Source: RGIG1934 sp964492545 (GTDB lineage Bacteria > Bacillota > Clostridia > Lachnospirales > Lachnospiraceae). From it: DNA of 13,323 nt. A program made the position numbers and the translations under genes. Shown in pieces: positions 1 through 6,869 of the stretch; within the stretch, counting starts at the first letter, position 1, and each line of letters begins with the position of its first letter. The DNA is taken from the NCBI GenBank assembly GCA_964492545.1, contig CAZBKO010000059.1, positions 1 to 13,323 of the forward strand. The letters are read 5' to 3'. The notes beneath the pieces are model-generated. The model did no database searches, was not told the origin of the DNA, and saw only the letters and a list, made by a program, of their open reading frames with translations.

Positions 1-67
1 ATATCATTTTGAAAAACAAAAAATAATTGCCAACGATTACTTGACACAAACTATTCCCCCGAAACAA

Positions 68-96
68 TTGACTTTTTTTTTCAAATGAACTATATT
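68..96 (+). promoter_or_regulatory. Sigma-A-type promoter for the acyl-CoA ligase gene
   Basis: A TTGACT -35 box (68-73) and a TATATT -10 box (91-96) are separated by exactly 17 bases, in an AT-rich stretch upstream of the only + strand gene. Transcription would begin near 102-104 and give a leader of about 70 nt. A perfect TTGACA at 41-46 lies further upstream but has no convincing -10 box at the right distance. Confidence 0.7.
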
Positions 97-107
97 TACT
101 TTATTGG

Positions 108-155
108 GTAAAAGCGTAAAAGCTTAAAAGTATTAAAGTATAAAATAGCAAAAGC
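108..155 (+). repeat. Six near-repeats of an 8-base unit in the mRNA leader
   Basis: The leader consists of six consecutive 8-base units related to GTAAAAGC: two exact copies (108-123), then TTAAAAGT, ATTAAAGT, ATAAAATA and GCAAAAGC. The array begins a few bases after the predicted transcription start and ends just before the ribosome binding site (GGGAGG, 159-164). It leaves a purine-rich leader with little secondary structure. It may be slippage-derived low-complexity DNA or a translation-enhancing leader; the sequence does not distinguish these. Confidence 0.55.
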
Positions 156-172
156 TATGGGAGGAAAAGTAA

Positions 173-1807
173 ATGCCTATTACAGAACTGCTTGAACAAA
201 ATTGCAAGCTATATGGGAATGATGTCTGTCTGGTTGAAATCAACCCTGAGGTTACAGAAACCAGACGTGTAACGTGGAAAGAATATGAACTTATGGAGCC
301 TAATCCGGCAACACACTACCGTAGAGAAATCACATGGAATGTGTTCAATGAAAAGGCTAATAGATTTGCTAATCTTTTGATTAGCAGAGGTGTAGTTAAG
401 GGCGATAAGGTGGGAATTCTCCTTATGAACTGCCTTGAATGGCTTCCAATCTATTTTGGAATCCTTAAGACAGGTGCACTTGCTGTTCCACTTAATTTTA
501 GATATGCTCCAGACGAAATCGAATACTGCGTTAACTTAGCAGATGTTGATATTTTGGTATTTGGTCCTGAATTTATTGGACGTGTTGAAGAGATAGCTGA
601 CAGCATCAGCAAGAACCGTCTTCTTATGTATGTTGGTGACAACTGTCCAACATTTGCCGAAGATTATAACAGTATGACTGCCAATTGCTCAAGTCAGTCA
701 CCTAATATTAGGCTGACAGATGAAGATGATGCAGCAATATATTTTTCATCAGGAACAACCGGCTTTCCTAAAGCCATTTTACATAATCATGAGAGTCTGC
801 TTCACGCATGTAAGGTTGAACAGAACCACCATGGTCAGACACGCAACGATGTTTTTCTATGCATTCCTCCTCTGTATCATACAGGAGCTAAAATGCACTG
901 GTTTGGAAGCCTGCTATCAGGAAGCAAGGCAGTTCTCCTTAAGGGAACTAAGCCTCAATACATTATGGATGCCATTTCAAGAGAGAAATGTACAATTGTG
1001 TGGCTTCTTGTTCCATGGGCTCAAGATATACTCGAAGCAATTGAGCGTGGTGATATCAAGTTAGAGGATTACGAACTGTCTCAATGGAGACTTATGCATA
1101 TTGGTGCACAACCGGTTCCACCAAGTCTTATTTCAAAATGGAAAGAGTATTTTCCACAGCATAAATACGATACAAATTATGGTCTCAGCGAATCTATCGG
1201 ACCAGGCTGTGTTCATCTTGGTGTTGATAACATTAACAAGGTTGGTGCAATCGGCAAGGCCGGATATGGCTGGAAAGTTAAGATTGTTGACGAGAACGGC
1301 GAAACTGTTAAGCGCGGCGATGTTGGTGAATTACTGGTGGCAGGACCTGGTGTAATGACATGCTACTATAAGGATGAGAAAGCAACCAACGAAGTTCTCA
1401 AAGATGGATGGCTATACACAGGCGATATGGCAAAGGAAGATGAAGATGGATTTATTTTCCTTGTTGACCGAAAGAAAGATGTCATCATCAGTGGTGGTGA
1501 AAATCTTTACCCTGTTCAGATTGAAGACTTCTTACGAACCTATGATGCAATTCACGACGTTGCAGTAATTGGTCTTCCAGATAAGCGTCTCGGAGAGATA
1601 GCTGCTGCCATAATCGAACTCAAAGAAGGATATACATGTACAGAAGAGGATATCAATGACTTCTGTCTAAAGATTCCAAGATATAAACGACCACACAAGG
1701 TTATTTTTGATGACATTCCAAGAAACCCAACCGGAAAGATTGAAAAGCCTAAGCTTCGTGAAAAATATTGTGGCGGCAGTCTTGTAGCCGCTCAGAACCA
1801 GGGTTAA
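173..1807 (+). CDS. Acyl-CoA ligase (AMP-forming), class I adenylate-forming family
   Basis: This 544-residue enzyme should activate a carboxylic acid with ATP to an acyl-AMP and then transfer it to CoA, in the cytoplasm. The superfamily motifs are complete: P-loop FSSGTTGFPK (191-200), YGLSE (336-340), YTGD (415-418, with the ribose-binding Asp), hinge region DRKKD (432-436) followed by the GGENLYP stretch, and PTGK with the probable catalytic Lys522. The region before residue 60 carries two similar segments (RRVTWKEYE at 31-39 and RREITWNVF at 50-58), which I believe is typical of this clostridial subgroup. The start is set by GGGAGG eight bases upstream. The gene has its own promoter and terminator, so it is a single-gene unit converging on the minus-strand operon. 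The substrate cannot be read from the sequence; medium-chain, branched, aromatic or bile acids are all possible in this family. Confidence 0.9.
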   Translation: MPITELLEQNCKLYGNDVCLVEINPEVTETRRVTWKEYELMEPNPATHYRREITWNVFNEKANRFANLLISRGVVKGDKVGILLMNCLEWLPIYFGILKTGALAVPLNFRYAPDEIEYCVNLADVDILVFGPEFIGRVEEIADSISKNRLLMYVGDNCPTFAEDYNSMTANCSSQSPNIRLTDEDDAAIYFSSGTTGFPKAILHNHESLLHACKVEQNHHGQTRNDVFLCIPPLYHTGAKMHWFGSLLSGSKAVLLKGTKPQYIMDAISREKCTIVWLLVPWAQDILEAIERGDIKLEDYELSQWRLMHIGAQPVPPSLISKWKEYFPQHKYDTNYGLSESIGPGCVHLGVDNINKVGAIGKAGYGWKVKIVDENGETVKRGDVGELLVAGPGVMTCYYKDEKATNEVLKDGWLYTGDMAKEDEDGFIFLVDRKKDVIISGGENLYPVQIEDFLRTYDAIHDVAVIGLPDKRLGEIAAAIIELKEGYTCTEEDINDFCLKIPRYKRPHKVIFDDIPRNPTGKIEKPKLREKYCGGSLVAAQNQG

Positions 1808-1811
1808 AATA

Positions 1812-1855
1812 AAAACCAACTATGTTAAAGAATTTCTATAGACATAGTTGGTTTT
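1812..1855. terminator. Bidirectional intrinsic terminator between convergent genes
   Basis: A perfect inverted repeat (1812-1825 pairing with 1842-1855; core AACCAACTATGT / ACATAGTTGGTT) encloses a 16-base loop. It lies five bases after the acyl-CoA ligase stop and just beyond the stop of the dehydrogenase gene on the other strand. On the + strand the stem runs into TTTTCTTTT. On the minus strand it is followed by TTTTTATTTT. The T-tracts on both sides suit termination in both directions. Confidence 0.85.
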
Positions 1856-1863
1856 CTTTTAAT

Positions 1864-2844
1864 TTACACACGATTCACCAGCTCTTTGCCCTCCATGTAC
1901 ATCTTAGCATTTTCAAGAGTGGTAATAGCTATAGCTTCCATAGCTTCTTTTGTGAAGTATCCCTGATGTGACGTAATCAGCACATTTGGGAATGTGGTAA
2001 GCCTTGCCAAAACATCATCCATCATTATCTCATTAGACCTGTCTTCATAAAATACACCATCTTCTTCCTCATAGACATCAAGCCCCACTCCTCCTATTTT
2101 GCCGGGTATCAAAAGTGCATCTATTAAATCCTCTGTTCTTATAAGCATCCCTCTTGATGTATTAATTATATATACTCCCTCTTTCATAATATCAAGAGAC
2201 TTCTTATCTATGATGTATTTTGTGTCGTGATTCAAAGGACAATGAAGTGTGATGACGTCCGATTCCTCAAATAATCTGTCAAGTGATACATATTCCACAG
2301 GTAAATCTTCACAGGGACACGCGTCATATGCAAGTACTCGCATACCACATCCTTCAAGTATTCTAATCATCGCCCGGCCTATTTTTCCCGTCCCAATAAC
2401 ACCGGCTGTCTTCTTATACAAATCCCGACCCATAAGACCATTTATATTCATATTAAAATCCCTTGTGCGCACATAAGCCTTGTAAGTTTTTCGATTAACT
2501 GATAAGAGCAGCGCCGTGGCAAATTCCGCAACTGCCTGAGGTGAGTAGCTTGGAACTCTTAGAACCGGTATGCCAAGACATGAAGCCTTATCAAGGTCAA
2601 CATTGTTATACCCTGCACACCTTAGAAGTATCAGCTTGACCCCCTCCTCACTGAGCCGGTCCAACACTCTTGCTCCCAAATCATCATTAACAAAAGCGCA
2701 TACAGCCTCATGGTCTTTTGCCAATTTAGCTGTATGCGCATCAAGTGTCGCCTCGTAAAAGGTTATATTTACATCATATTCCTGTGAAAGTGGTTCAAAC
2801 CAAATTCTGTCATATGGCTTTGTTCCGTAAAACGCTATATTCAT
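1864..2844 (-). CDS. D-2-hydroxyacid dehydrogenase (D-lactate dehydrogenase type)
   Basis: This protein should reduce a 2-oxoacid such as pyruvate to the D-2-hydroxyacid with NADH. From Met at 2844 it has 326 residues, the usual family length, beginning MNIAFYGTKPYD as D-lactate dehydrogenases do. The NAD-binding Rossmann loop is GTGKIG (151-156) with acidic Asp174. The catalytic set is Arg231 (NTSRG), Glu261 (DVYEEE) and His293 (TSHQ), matching the Arg/Glu/His of lactobacillal D-LDH. The frame stays open up to 2913, but that adds 23 residues outside the family alignment. An AAAGGA lies about 11 bases before the chosen start, so the spacing is a little long. It is last in the minus-strand run, 88 bases after the alarmone synthetase gene, with a possible promoter in that gap. 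Lactate, branched-chain or aryl 2-oxoacids are all possible substrates. Confidence 0.9.
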   Translation of the reverse strand: MNIAFYGTKPYDRIWFEPLSQEYDVNITFYEATLDAHTAKLAKDHEAVCAFVNDDLGARVLDRLSEEGVKLILLRCAGYNNVDLDKASCLGIPVLRVPSYSPQAVAEFATALLLSVNRKTYKAYVRTRDFNMNINGLMGRDLYKKTAGVIGTGKIGRAMIRILEGCGMRVLAYDACPCEDLPVEYVSLDRLFEESDVITLHCPLNHDTKYIIDKKSLDIMKEGVYIINTSRGMLIRTEDLIDALLIPGKIGGVGLDVYEEEDGVFYEDRSNEIMMDDVLARLTTFPNVLITSHQGYFTKEAMEAIAITTLENAKMYMEGKELVNRV

Positions 2845-2870
2845 TGAAGTACACATCCTTTCCATATCTC

Positions 2871-2883
2871 CGTGAATTCCACG
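2871..2883. repeat. Short palindrome at the dehydrogenase promoter
   Basis: CGTGAATTCCACG is a near-perfect dyad (CGTG...CACG around a GAATTC core). It sits between the predicted -10 box and the dehydrogenase start, roughly at or just after the expected transcription start. It is in the right place for an operator but is short and could be chance. Confidence 0.25.
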
Positions 2884-2893
2884 AAAATTAATT

Positions 2894-2923
2894 CTAATAA
2901 AGAAAGTATGCACTGCTTTTCAA
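2894..2923 (-). promoter_or_regulatory. Possible promoter for the D-2-hydroxyacid dehydrogenase
   Basis: On the minus strand a TTGAAA -35 box (2918-2923) is followed after 18 bases by TATTAG (2894-2899). It lies in the 88-base gap after the alarmone synthetase stop, the largest gap in the second half of the run. I see no strong terminator in that gap, so the dehydrogenase may be read both from here and by read-through. Confidence 0.4.
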
Positions 2924-2932
2924 GTATTTATT

Positions 2933-3619
2933 CTACTTATCATCATTTTGAAATTTGGTAAGTTCTTTTCGTAATTCCTGCATCTCAACATCTGTGCTGT
3001 ATATAACATTTGCACAAAGTGTGAGTCTGTCAACAATGTCATCTCTGCCTTCATCAAACTTCTTATAATGAATCTGATGTTCAAGGCTAGCCCAAAAATC
3101 CATTGCGATTGTTCTTATCTGTACTTCAACCTTCATAAATTTCTTCTGATCAGACAGGAAAATCGGTACCTCAACTACAAGGTGCAGACTTCTATATCCA
3201 TTCTTCTTAGGATTCTTTATGTAATCCTTTCTTTGAAGAATTCTGATATCATCCTGGGCAGTAAGCATATCCGCCACTTCATATATGTCTTCTATAAATG
3301 GACAAATAACTCTGATTCCGGCTATATCGTGCATCTCCGTCATCATCGCATCAAGTGTTACAGGATAACCACGTCTCTGCATTTTCTCATAAATGCTCAT
3401 TGGCTTCTTAATTCTACTCTTGATAGTTTCAATTGGATTTCTGTTTCTTGTTGCCTGGAACTCATCATTGAGCACCTCCAGCTTAGTTCTGACTTCTCTT
3501 ATGGCACATCCGTACCACATCATCATTTCCTGAAAATTCTTTGCCTGAATAACAAATTCTTCTGGTGTTGCCTCTGTCATCAAAGCGTTAAAAAATTCAA
3601 AATTCAAATCCTGGTTCAT
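2933..3619 (-). CDS. Small alarmone synthetase, (p)ppGpp synthetase of RelQ/YjbM type
   Basis: This 228-residue protein should transfer pyrophosphate from ATP to GDP or GTP, making the stringent-response alarmones ppGpp and pppGpp. The synthetase motifs are in order: the ATP-binding segment with KSRIKKP (67-73) and EKM (78-80), HDIAGIRV (97-104) with the metal-binding Asp, NPKKNGYRSLH (136-146) with the nucleotide-stacking Tyr, and VEVQIRT (164-170) with the catalytic Glu, followed by the DFWASLEHQ helix. There is no HD hydrolase domain and no TGS or ACT domain, so this is a stand-alone synthetase rather than long Rel/SpoT. The N-terminus is some 15-20 residues longer than typical RelQ. The ribosome binding site is weak (AAAGG 13 bases before ATG). 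Only 18 bases separate it from the FapA-like gene upstream, implying co-transcription. RelQ-type enzymes form tetramers; this one is assumed to be similar. Confidence 0.9.
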   Translation of the reverse strand: MNQDLNFEFFNALMTEATPEEFVIQAKNFQEMMMWYGCAIREVRTKLEVLNDEFQATRNRNPIETIKSRIKKPMSIYEKMQRRGYPVTLDAMMTEMHDIAGIRVICPFIEDIYEVADMLTAQDDIRILQRKDYIKNPKKNGYRSLHLVVEVPIFLSDQKKFMKVEVQIRTIAMDFWASLEHQIHYKKFDEGRDDIVDRLTLCANVIYSTDVEMQELRKELTKFQNDDK

Positions 3620-3637
3620 TTGTATACCGTAGCCTTT

Positions 3638-4978
3638 CTATATTGACTCAATTATAATTTCATTTTGGAATTCCCTTATCTGTACTTCCTTGTATATCTG
3701 ATCAATTGTTTTCTTACAATTTCCAATTTGGACCTTAACTCCAGGATAAACTATATTGTCTATTCTTATGGTAGCATGGCTTCCATTTTCTATAATGCTT
3801 CTTATCTCCTCAAGCTTCTTGTCTATACCTTTAAGCTGGGCTTTCTTGGTTATACATGCTCTCATTACATCTGTCTTTTTCTTTCGAATACCGTCTGTTA
3901 TCTTTTCTGGTGGAAGCTTATCAACCTTCTCCAAAAATTCTGTAAGACCTGCAAGAATCTTACGTGTTTCATCATGCAGTCTCATATATTGCTTGCATTC
4001 CTCTATTGTCTTTGGATAAACTCCTGCGTACAATGTTGTTTCTGTATTGAAGTTGTTTCCGGCATTTCTTACTTCGATTCCACTTACTGCATTTGTAATT
4101 CCGCCTAAAATAAGGCCTCGCTTACCCTCAACATATATTCTTCCCTCAGCCTCTATGTAAGAATTAAGAATCGAGTTAGTTGTTACATCACCTTTGGCGC
4201 GAATATTGACTCCCTCAAAAAAGTTACCTTTAACATCACCCTTGGCTTCAATCTTAGCTATGTTGGCTCCGTTAATTCCAGAATTAATAATTATGTCACC
4301 CTCAGCATACAAATACGCTGCTTCCACATAACCGTTAACAGTAATATTTCCGCCCGATTTCACAGTCATTCCGGCACATACAGCGCCATGAATAAGTACA
4401 TCTCCAAGGAAATCTATGTCTCCACTTAGCTTATTTACATCACCATCTATATCCATAACCTTGCTGATTGTGATTACATCATAAGCCATCTCTATCTTTC
4501 CATCAAAGGATGCTTTATATTCATTTCCATCACGATAAAAACCTTTTCCTCTAATAAGTGAAAGTTTTTTTCCCTTTTTACCTTTAATTGGATTGCCGCA
4601 TACATCAGTCCCGTCAATTCCTTCTTCCGGTTCTATATACTCTGCAACAACTGCATCCTGCTTAACAATTTCTATATGGTTCGTATAGTCAACTCTGCCA
4701 TCTTCCAAAATGCGCGGTGAACTTTTCTGACTATATACATCAAAATAATATTTGTAATATGCGTCATTACCATCCTGCGCTCTTGTTCCGGCGGCAACAA
4801 CAACATCCTTCATTCGAATATCTTTCGCTGCTATCTCCTGTAATGCCTGTTCATCAATGCCATATACAACACCTGCCTCAGCAAGCATTTGTTTCAATTC
4901 ATCCACCTGGAACTTTTCTTTGTCCTCAAAAGGAAGATATATTGATGCGCTCATTTTATCATTACTAATGTTGACCAT
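3638..4978 (-). CDS. FapA/DUF342 family protein
   Basis: This 446-residue cytoplasmic protein belongs to the FapA (DUF342) family, whose members are linked to flagellar assembly or cell-surface functions but lack a defined activity in most Firmicutes. The N-terminal part (1-140) ends in the family signature around GIDGTDVCGNPIKGKKGKK (120-138). The middle (about 170-305) is a series of short repeats of the kind GDV, GNI and EGDI, predicted to stack as a right-handed beta-helix. A charged helical, probably coiled-coil segment follows (about 325-400), then a short beta-rich tail. There is no signal peptide or membrane segment. The start has a strong GAGGTG six bases before ATG. It lies 15 bases after the unrecognised 172-residue gene and 18 bases before the alarmone synthetase. 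No flagellar or chemotaxis gene lies in the window, so a flagellar role is not supported by context. Confidence 0.88.
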   Translation of the reverse strand: MVNISNDKMSASIYLPFEDKEKFQVDELKQMLAEAGVVYGIDEQALQEIAAKDIRMKDVVVAAGTRAQDGNDAYYKYYFDVYSQKSSPRILEDGRVDYTNHIEIVKQDAVVAEYIEPEEGIDGTDVCGNPIKGKKGKKLSLIRGKGFYRDGNEYKASFDGKIEMAYDVITISKVMDIDGDVNKLSGDIDFLGDVLIHGAVCAGMTVKSGGNITVNGYVEAAYLYAEGDIIINSGINGANIAKIEAKGDVKGNFFEGVNIRAKGDVTTNSILNSYIEAEGRIYVEGKRGLILGGITNAVSGIEVRNAGNNFNTETTLYAGVYPKTIEECKQYMRLHDETRKILAGLTEFLEKVDKLPPEKITDGIRKKKTDVMRACITKKAQLKGIDKKLEEIRSIIENGSHATIRIDNIVYPGVKVQIGNCKKTIDQIYKEVQIREFQNEIIIESI

Positions 4979-4993
4979 AGTTCACCTCATTTT

Positions 4994-5512
4994 CTATTCA
5001 GTTAAATGCTTTCCATAGTTAACACCAAGCTGGAAGTTAGACATCATTAGGTCCGGAATAGCTTCCTGAATTCCTGGTATATTTTTGTTCTCAATCATTG
5101 TGCTTATCTGATTACACATGCTTCCTGCAAGAATTGTGTACTGAACTCTCATAGCCTCAAGGCTGGCATCGCCCACGTTGTAGAGCTTCTGATAGTATTT
5201 ATCAATATCGTAAATATTCTTGTAGTCTTCTATATACATTTGCAAAATGCCACGTTTCATCAGCTCTTCCTTGTTAGTATCATAATGATAATATGCGACT
5301 GCTCCCGCCAAAAATGCCATTTCCTGTATAGCAACCGGCCAATTATCCTTTAGTCTTTCGTCTGCTAAAATGTAGTTGAAGCAGTTCTGGTTGTATAATG
5401 CTCCAACCTTGTTGAGCTCGTCAATAACTTCTATTTTCTCTAATTCGAAATCCAGCTGCGCTGCTATCTCAAGCTCCATCTGCATTAATATGTCGAATAA
5501 ACTTTGTGTCAT
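4994..5512 (-). CDS. Unrecognised helical protein of 172 residues
   Basis: I do not recognise this family. The protein looks cytoplasmic and almost entirely alpha-helical, with no signal peptide. It has an acidic N-terminal helix rich in Glu and Leu (about 8-35), a hydrophobic small-residue stretch EMAFLAGAVAYYHY (64-77), a tyrosine-rich segment (YIEDYKNIYDIDKYY, 93-107), and a second small-residue helix ILAGSMCN (127-134). The repeated LAG context at 68-70 and 128-130 suggests two related helical halves, but this is only an impression. It is certainly expressed as part of the run: its ATG overlaps the amidohydrolase stop by four bases (ATGA), and GGAGG lies nine bases upstream. The FapA-like gene follows after 15 bases. 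A scaffold or partner for one of its neighbours is possible. Confidence 0.75.
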   Translation of the reverse strand: MTQSLFDILMQMELEIAAQLDFELEKIEVIDELNKVGALYNQNCFNYILADERLKDNWPVAIQEMAFLAGAVAYYHYDTNKEELMKRGILQMYIEDYKNIYDIDKYYQKLYNVGDASLEAMRVQYTILAGSMCNQISTMIENKNIPGIQEAIPDLMMSNFQLGVNYGKHLTE

Positions 5513-6309
5513 CTAATATGTCCTCCAAGTAATTTTATTGCATTTTCTGACAGTATCATATTCTTCTCATTCTCGGAAAAATTCATACCATCAAAATGCT
5601 TAAGCATTTCTTTTTGCCCACCCCATGGGCTGTCTGTAGCAAATAATATTTTGTCAATACCATGATTCTTTGCGATTCTTTCAAACTGTTCGTCTGACAT
5701 CTCGCCTATAGAAAATGATGCATCAAGATAAACAGCTTGTCCGACTATATATCTTTCAACCTCATCCCACATCATCAATCCACCCATATGAGCAAGAACA
5801 AGCTTTTCCGGATGTACCTGAGTTAGTGCATTAGCTATGCGCTCCGGTGTGCAGTGTCTCTCCTGAGGATAGGCACCATCAAAGCCTGCATGAACGCTGA
5901 TAATCAGCCCTAGTTCTGATGCATAATCAAGTATTCTCAAATATTTGATATCATCTATATATGTTGACTGGTATTCCGGATGTATTTTTATACCCTTTAA
6001 TCCGTAATCCTTAATTGTATTCAAATCTGATTTGTAATCCTCTGTGTCCGGATGTATTCCGCCGAAGGATATTATGTGATCCATTTCCTTGATTTCACAA
6101 GCATATCTGTTTATACTTGCAAATTGCTTAGTAGCAGTTACTACAGGAAGAATTACGGAGTAGTCCACCCCTGATTCTTCCATAGAAGAAAGAAGTCCGG
6201 TCAGTGTGCCATTTGTGTGTGCTTTCACATCTGCCGAACTTTCTAACTTTGATATAGCTGTAGCTGCAATCTTTTCAGGAAATATGTGTGTGTGAAAATC
6301 TATTATCAT
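5509..6309 (-). CDS. Amidohydrolase-2 family metal-dependent hydrolase or decarboxylase
   Basis: This 266-residue TIM-barrel enzyme belongs to the amidohydrolase-2 (COG2159-like) group, which includes aromatic acid decarboxylases and lactone hydrolases. Visible metal or active-site residues are His6 and His8 (FHTHIFP), His86 in GGIHPDT, His110 in KIHPEYQ, His140 (SVHAG), His174 (LAHMGG) and Asp226 (FATDSPWGG). All expected positions are filled, so it should be active. It follows the double-ACT gene by 32 bases, with a weak TAGG-type ribosome binding site before ATG, and its stop overlaps the next gene's start (ATGA). The linkage to iorAB-paaK makes a carboxylic or aromatic acid substrate attractive, but a precise reaction cannot be assigned. 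Confidence 0.85.
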   Translation of the reverse strand: MIIDFHTHIFPEKIAATAISKLESSADVKAHTNGTLTGLLSSMEESGVDYSVILPVVTATKQFASINRYACEIKEMDHIISFGGIHPDTEDYKSDLNTIKDYGLKGIKIHPEYQSTYIDDIKYLRILDYASELGLIISVHAGFDGAYPQERHCTPERIANALTQVHPEKLVLAHMGGLMMWDEVERYIVGQAVYLDASFSIGEMSDEQFERIAKNHGIDKILFATDSPWGGQKEMLKHFDGMNFSENEKNMILSENAIKLLGGHIR

Positions 6310-6341
6310 ATTAACCTACATTCTATATCGTTTTCTTTGTG

Positions 6342-6773
6342 CTAAATCAATGTTGCGTCTATTAACTTTATTCCGTGCTGAGCGCCTTTTTCTGTAATGG
6401 CAGTAACTGCCTTTTCATTTAATGATGTCTTAAATATGATGACTGCATCTGAGTTAGATGTGGAAAGTCCATACATATATTCAACATTAAGTCCCTCTGC
6501 TGCAAAGAACTCAAGAAGTGTCTTAAGTGTACCTGCTGTATGTGGAAATTCAACAGCAATAACGTCTGTTACTATTGTAGAAAATCCTGCTGCCACAAGC
6601 ACTTCCTTTGCCTTAACTGTGTCTGATACTATCATTCTGAGAAGACCATATTCGTTAGTGTCTGCAAGTATTACTGAAATAATATTAATATTATTTTCTT
6701 CAAGACATGCACATACCTGTTCCATTCTTCCCTGGCGGTTCTCAATAAATACTGAAATCTGTTTTACGTACAT
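6342..6773 (-). CDS. Double-ACT domain protein (COG4747-like)
   Basis: This 143-residue protein is essentially two ACT domains in tandem (about 3-68 and 71-143) with no catalytic domain. ACT domains bind amino acids at subunit interfaces and act as sensors. The first contains the typical beta-turn-helix ENRQGRMEQVC (11-21) and the second FPHTAGTLKTLL (76-87), where Gly precedes the ligand-contacting helix. The start is set by AGGAGG five bases before ATG. Genes of this type often adjoin phenylacetate-CoA ligase and indolepyruvate oxidoreductase genes in Clostridia and archaea, as here. The likely role is sensing an aromatic or branched-chain amino acid or acid and modulating the pathway. This is inferred from context, and no target is known. 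Confidence 0.87.
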   Translation of the reverse strand: MYVKQISVFIENRQGRMEQVCACLEENNINIISVILADTNEYGLLRMIVSDTVKAKEVLVAAGFSTIVTDVIAVEFPHTAGTLKTLLEFFAAEGLNVEYMYGLSTSNSDAVIIFKTSLNEKAVTAITEKGAQHGIKLIDATLI

Positions 6774-6786
6774 ATTAACCTCCTAT

Positions 6787-6869
6787 GCCTGAGCTGTTAT
6801 TTTGCGAAGGCATGCATCTAGAAATTCGCGCAGGCGATTTCTAGATTGCAATTATTGCCTGGCTGTTAT
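6787..6869. repeat. Intercistronic palindrome flanked by near-direct repeats
   Basis: Between paaK and the ACT gene lies an inverted repeat ATCTAGAAAT (6816-6825) / ATTTCTAGAT (6837-6846) with an 11-base loop. The stem can extend by TGC/GCA past a one-base bulge. On either side are near-identical segments GCCTGAGCTGTTAT (6787-6800) and GCCTGGCTGTTAT (6857-6869), the latter overlapping the paaK stop codon. No T-run follows the stem on the minus strand, so it is not a classical terminator. It may be an mRNA-stabilising or processing hairpin, or a small palindromic insertion with flanking duplication. Confidence 0.55.

Noticed and set aside
41..46. Perfect TTGACA as a -35 box
   Set aside because: No -10 box occurs 16-18 bases downstream. 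The TTGACT/TATATT pair at 68-96 is better and closer to the gene.
720..1064. 114-codon open frame on the + strand inside the acyl-CoA ligase gene
   Set aside because: It is out of frame within a gene that has complete catalytic motifs, and it has no ribosome binding site of its own.
2845..2913. Longer N-terminus for the D-2-hydroxyacid dehydrogenase
   Set aside because: The extra 23 residues are outside the family alignment and the frame would cross its own predicted promoter and dyad. MNIAFYGTKP is the typical start.
2933..3619. Long bifunctional Rel/SpoT
   Set aside because: At 228 residues there is no HD hydrolase domain before the synthetase and no TGS or ACT domain after it.
3068..3646. 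192-codon open frame on the + strand
   Set aside because: It lies wholly opposite the alarmone synthetase, whose motifs are intact. Its translation is rich in Cys, His and Tyr with no family features, as expected for an antisense shadow.
3665..4108. 147-codon open frame on the + strand
   Set aside because: It is antisense to the FapA-like gene. The hydrophobic, Leu- and Tyr-rich translation comes from reading the coiled-coil coding region backwards.
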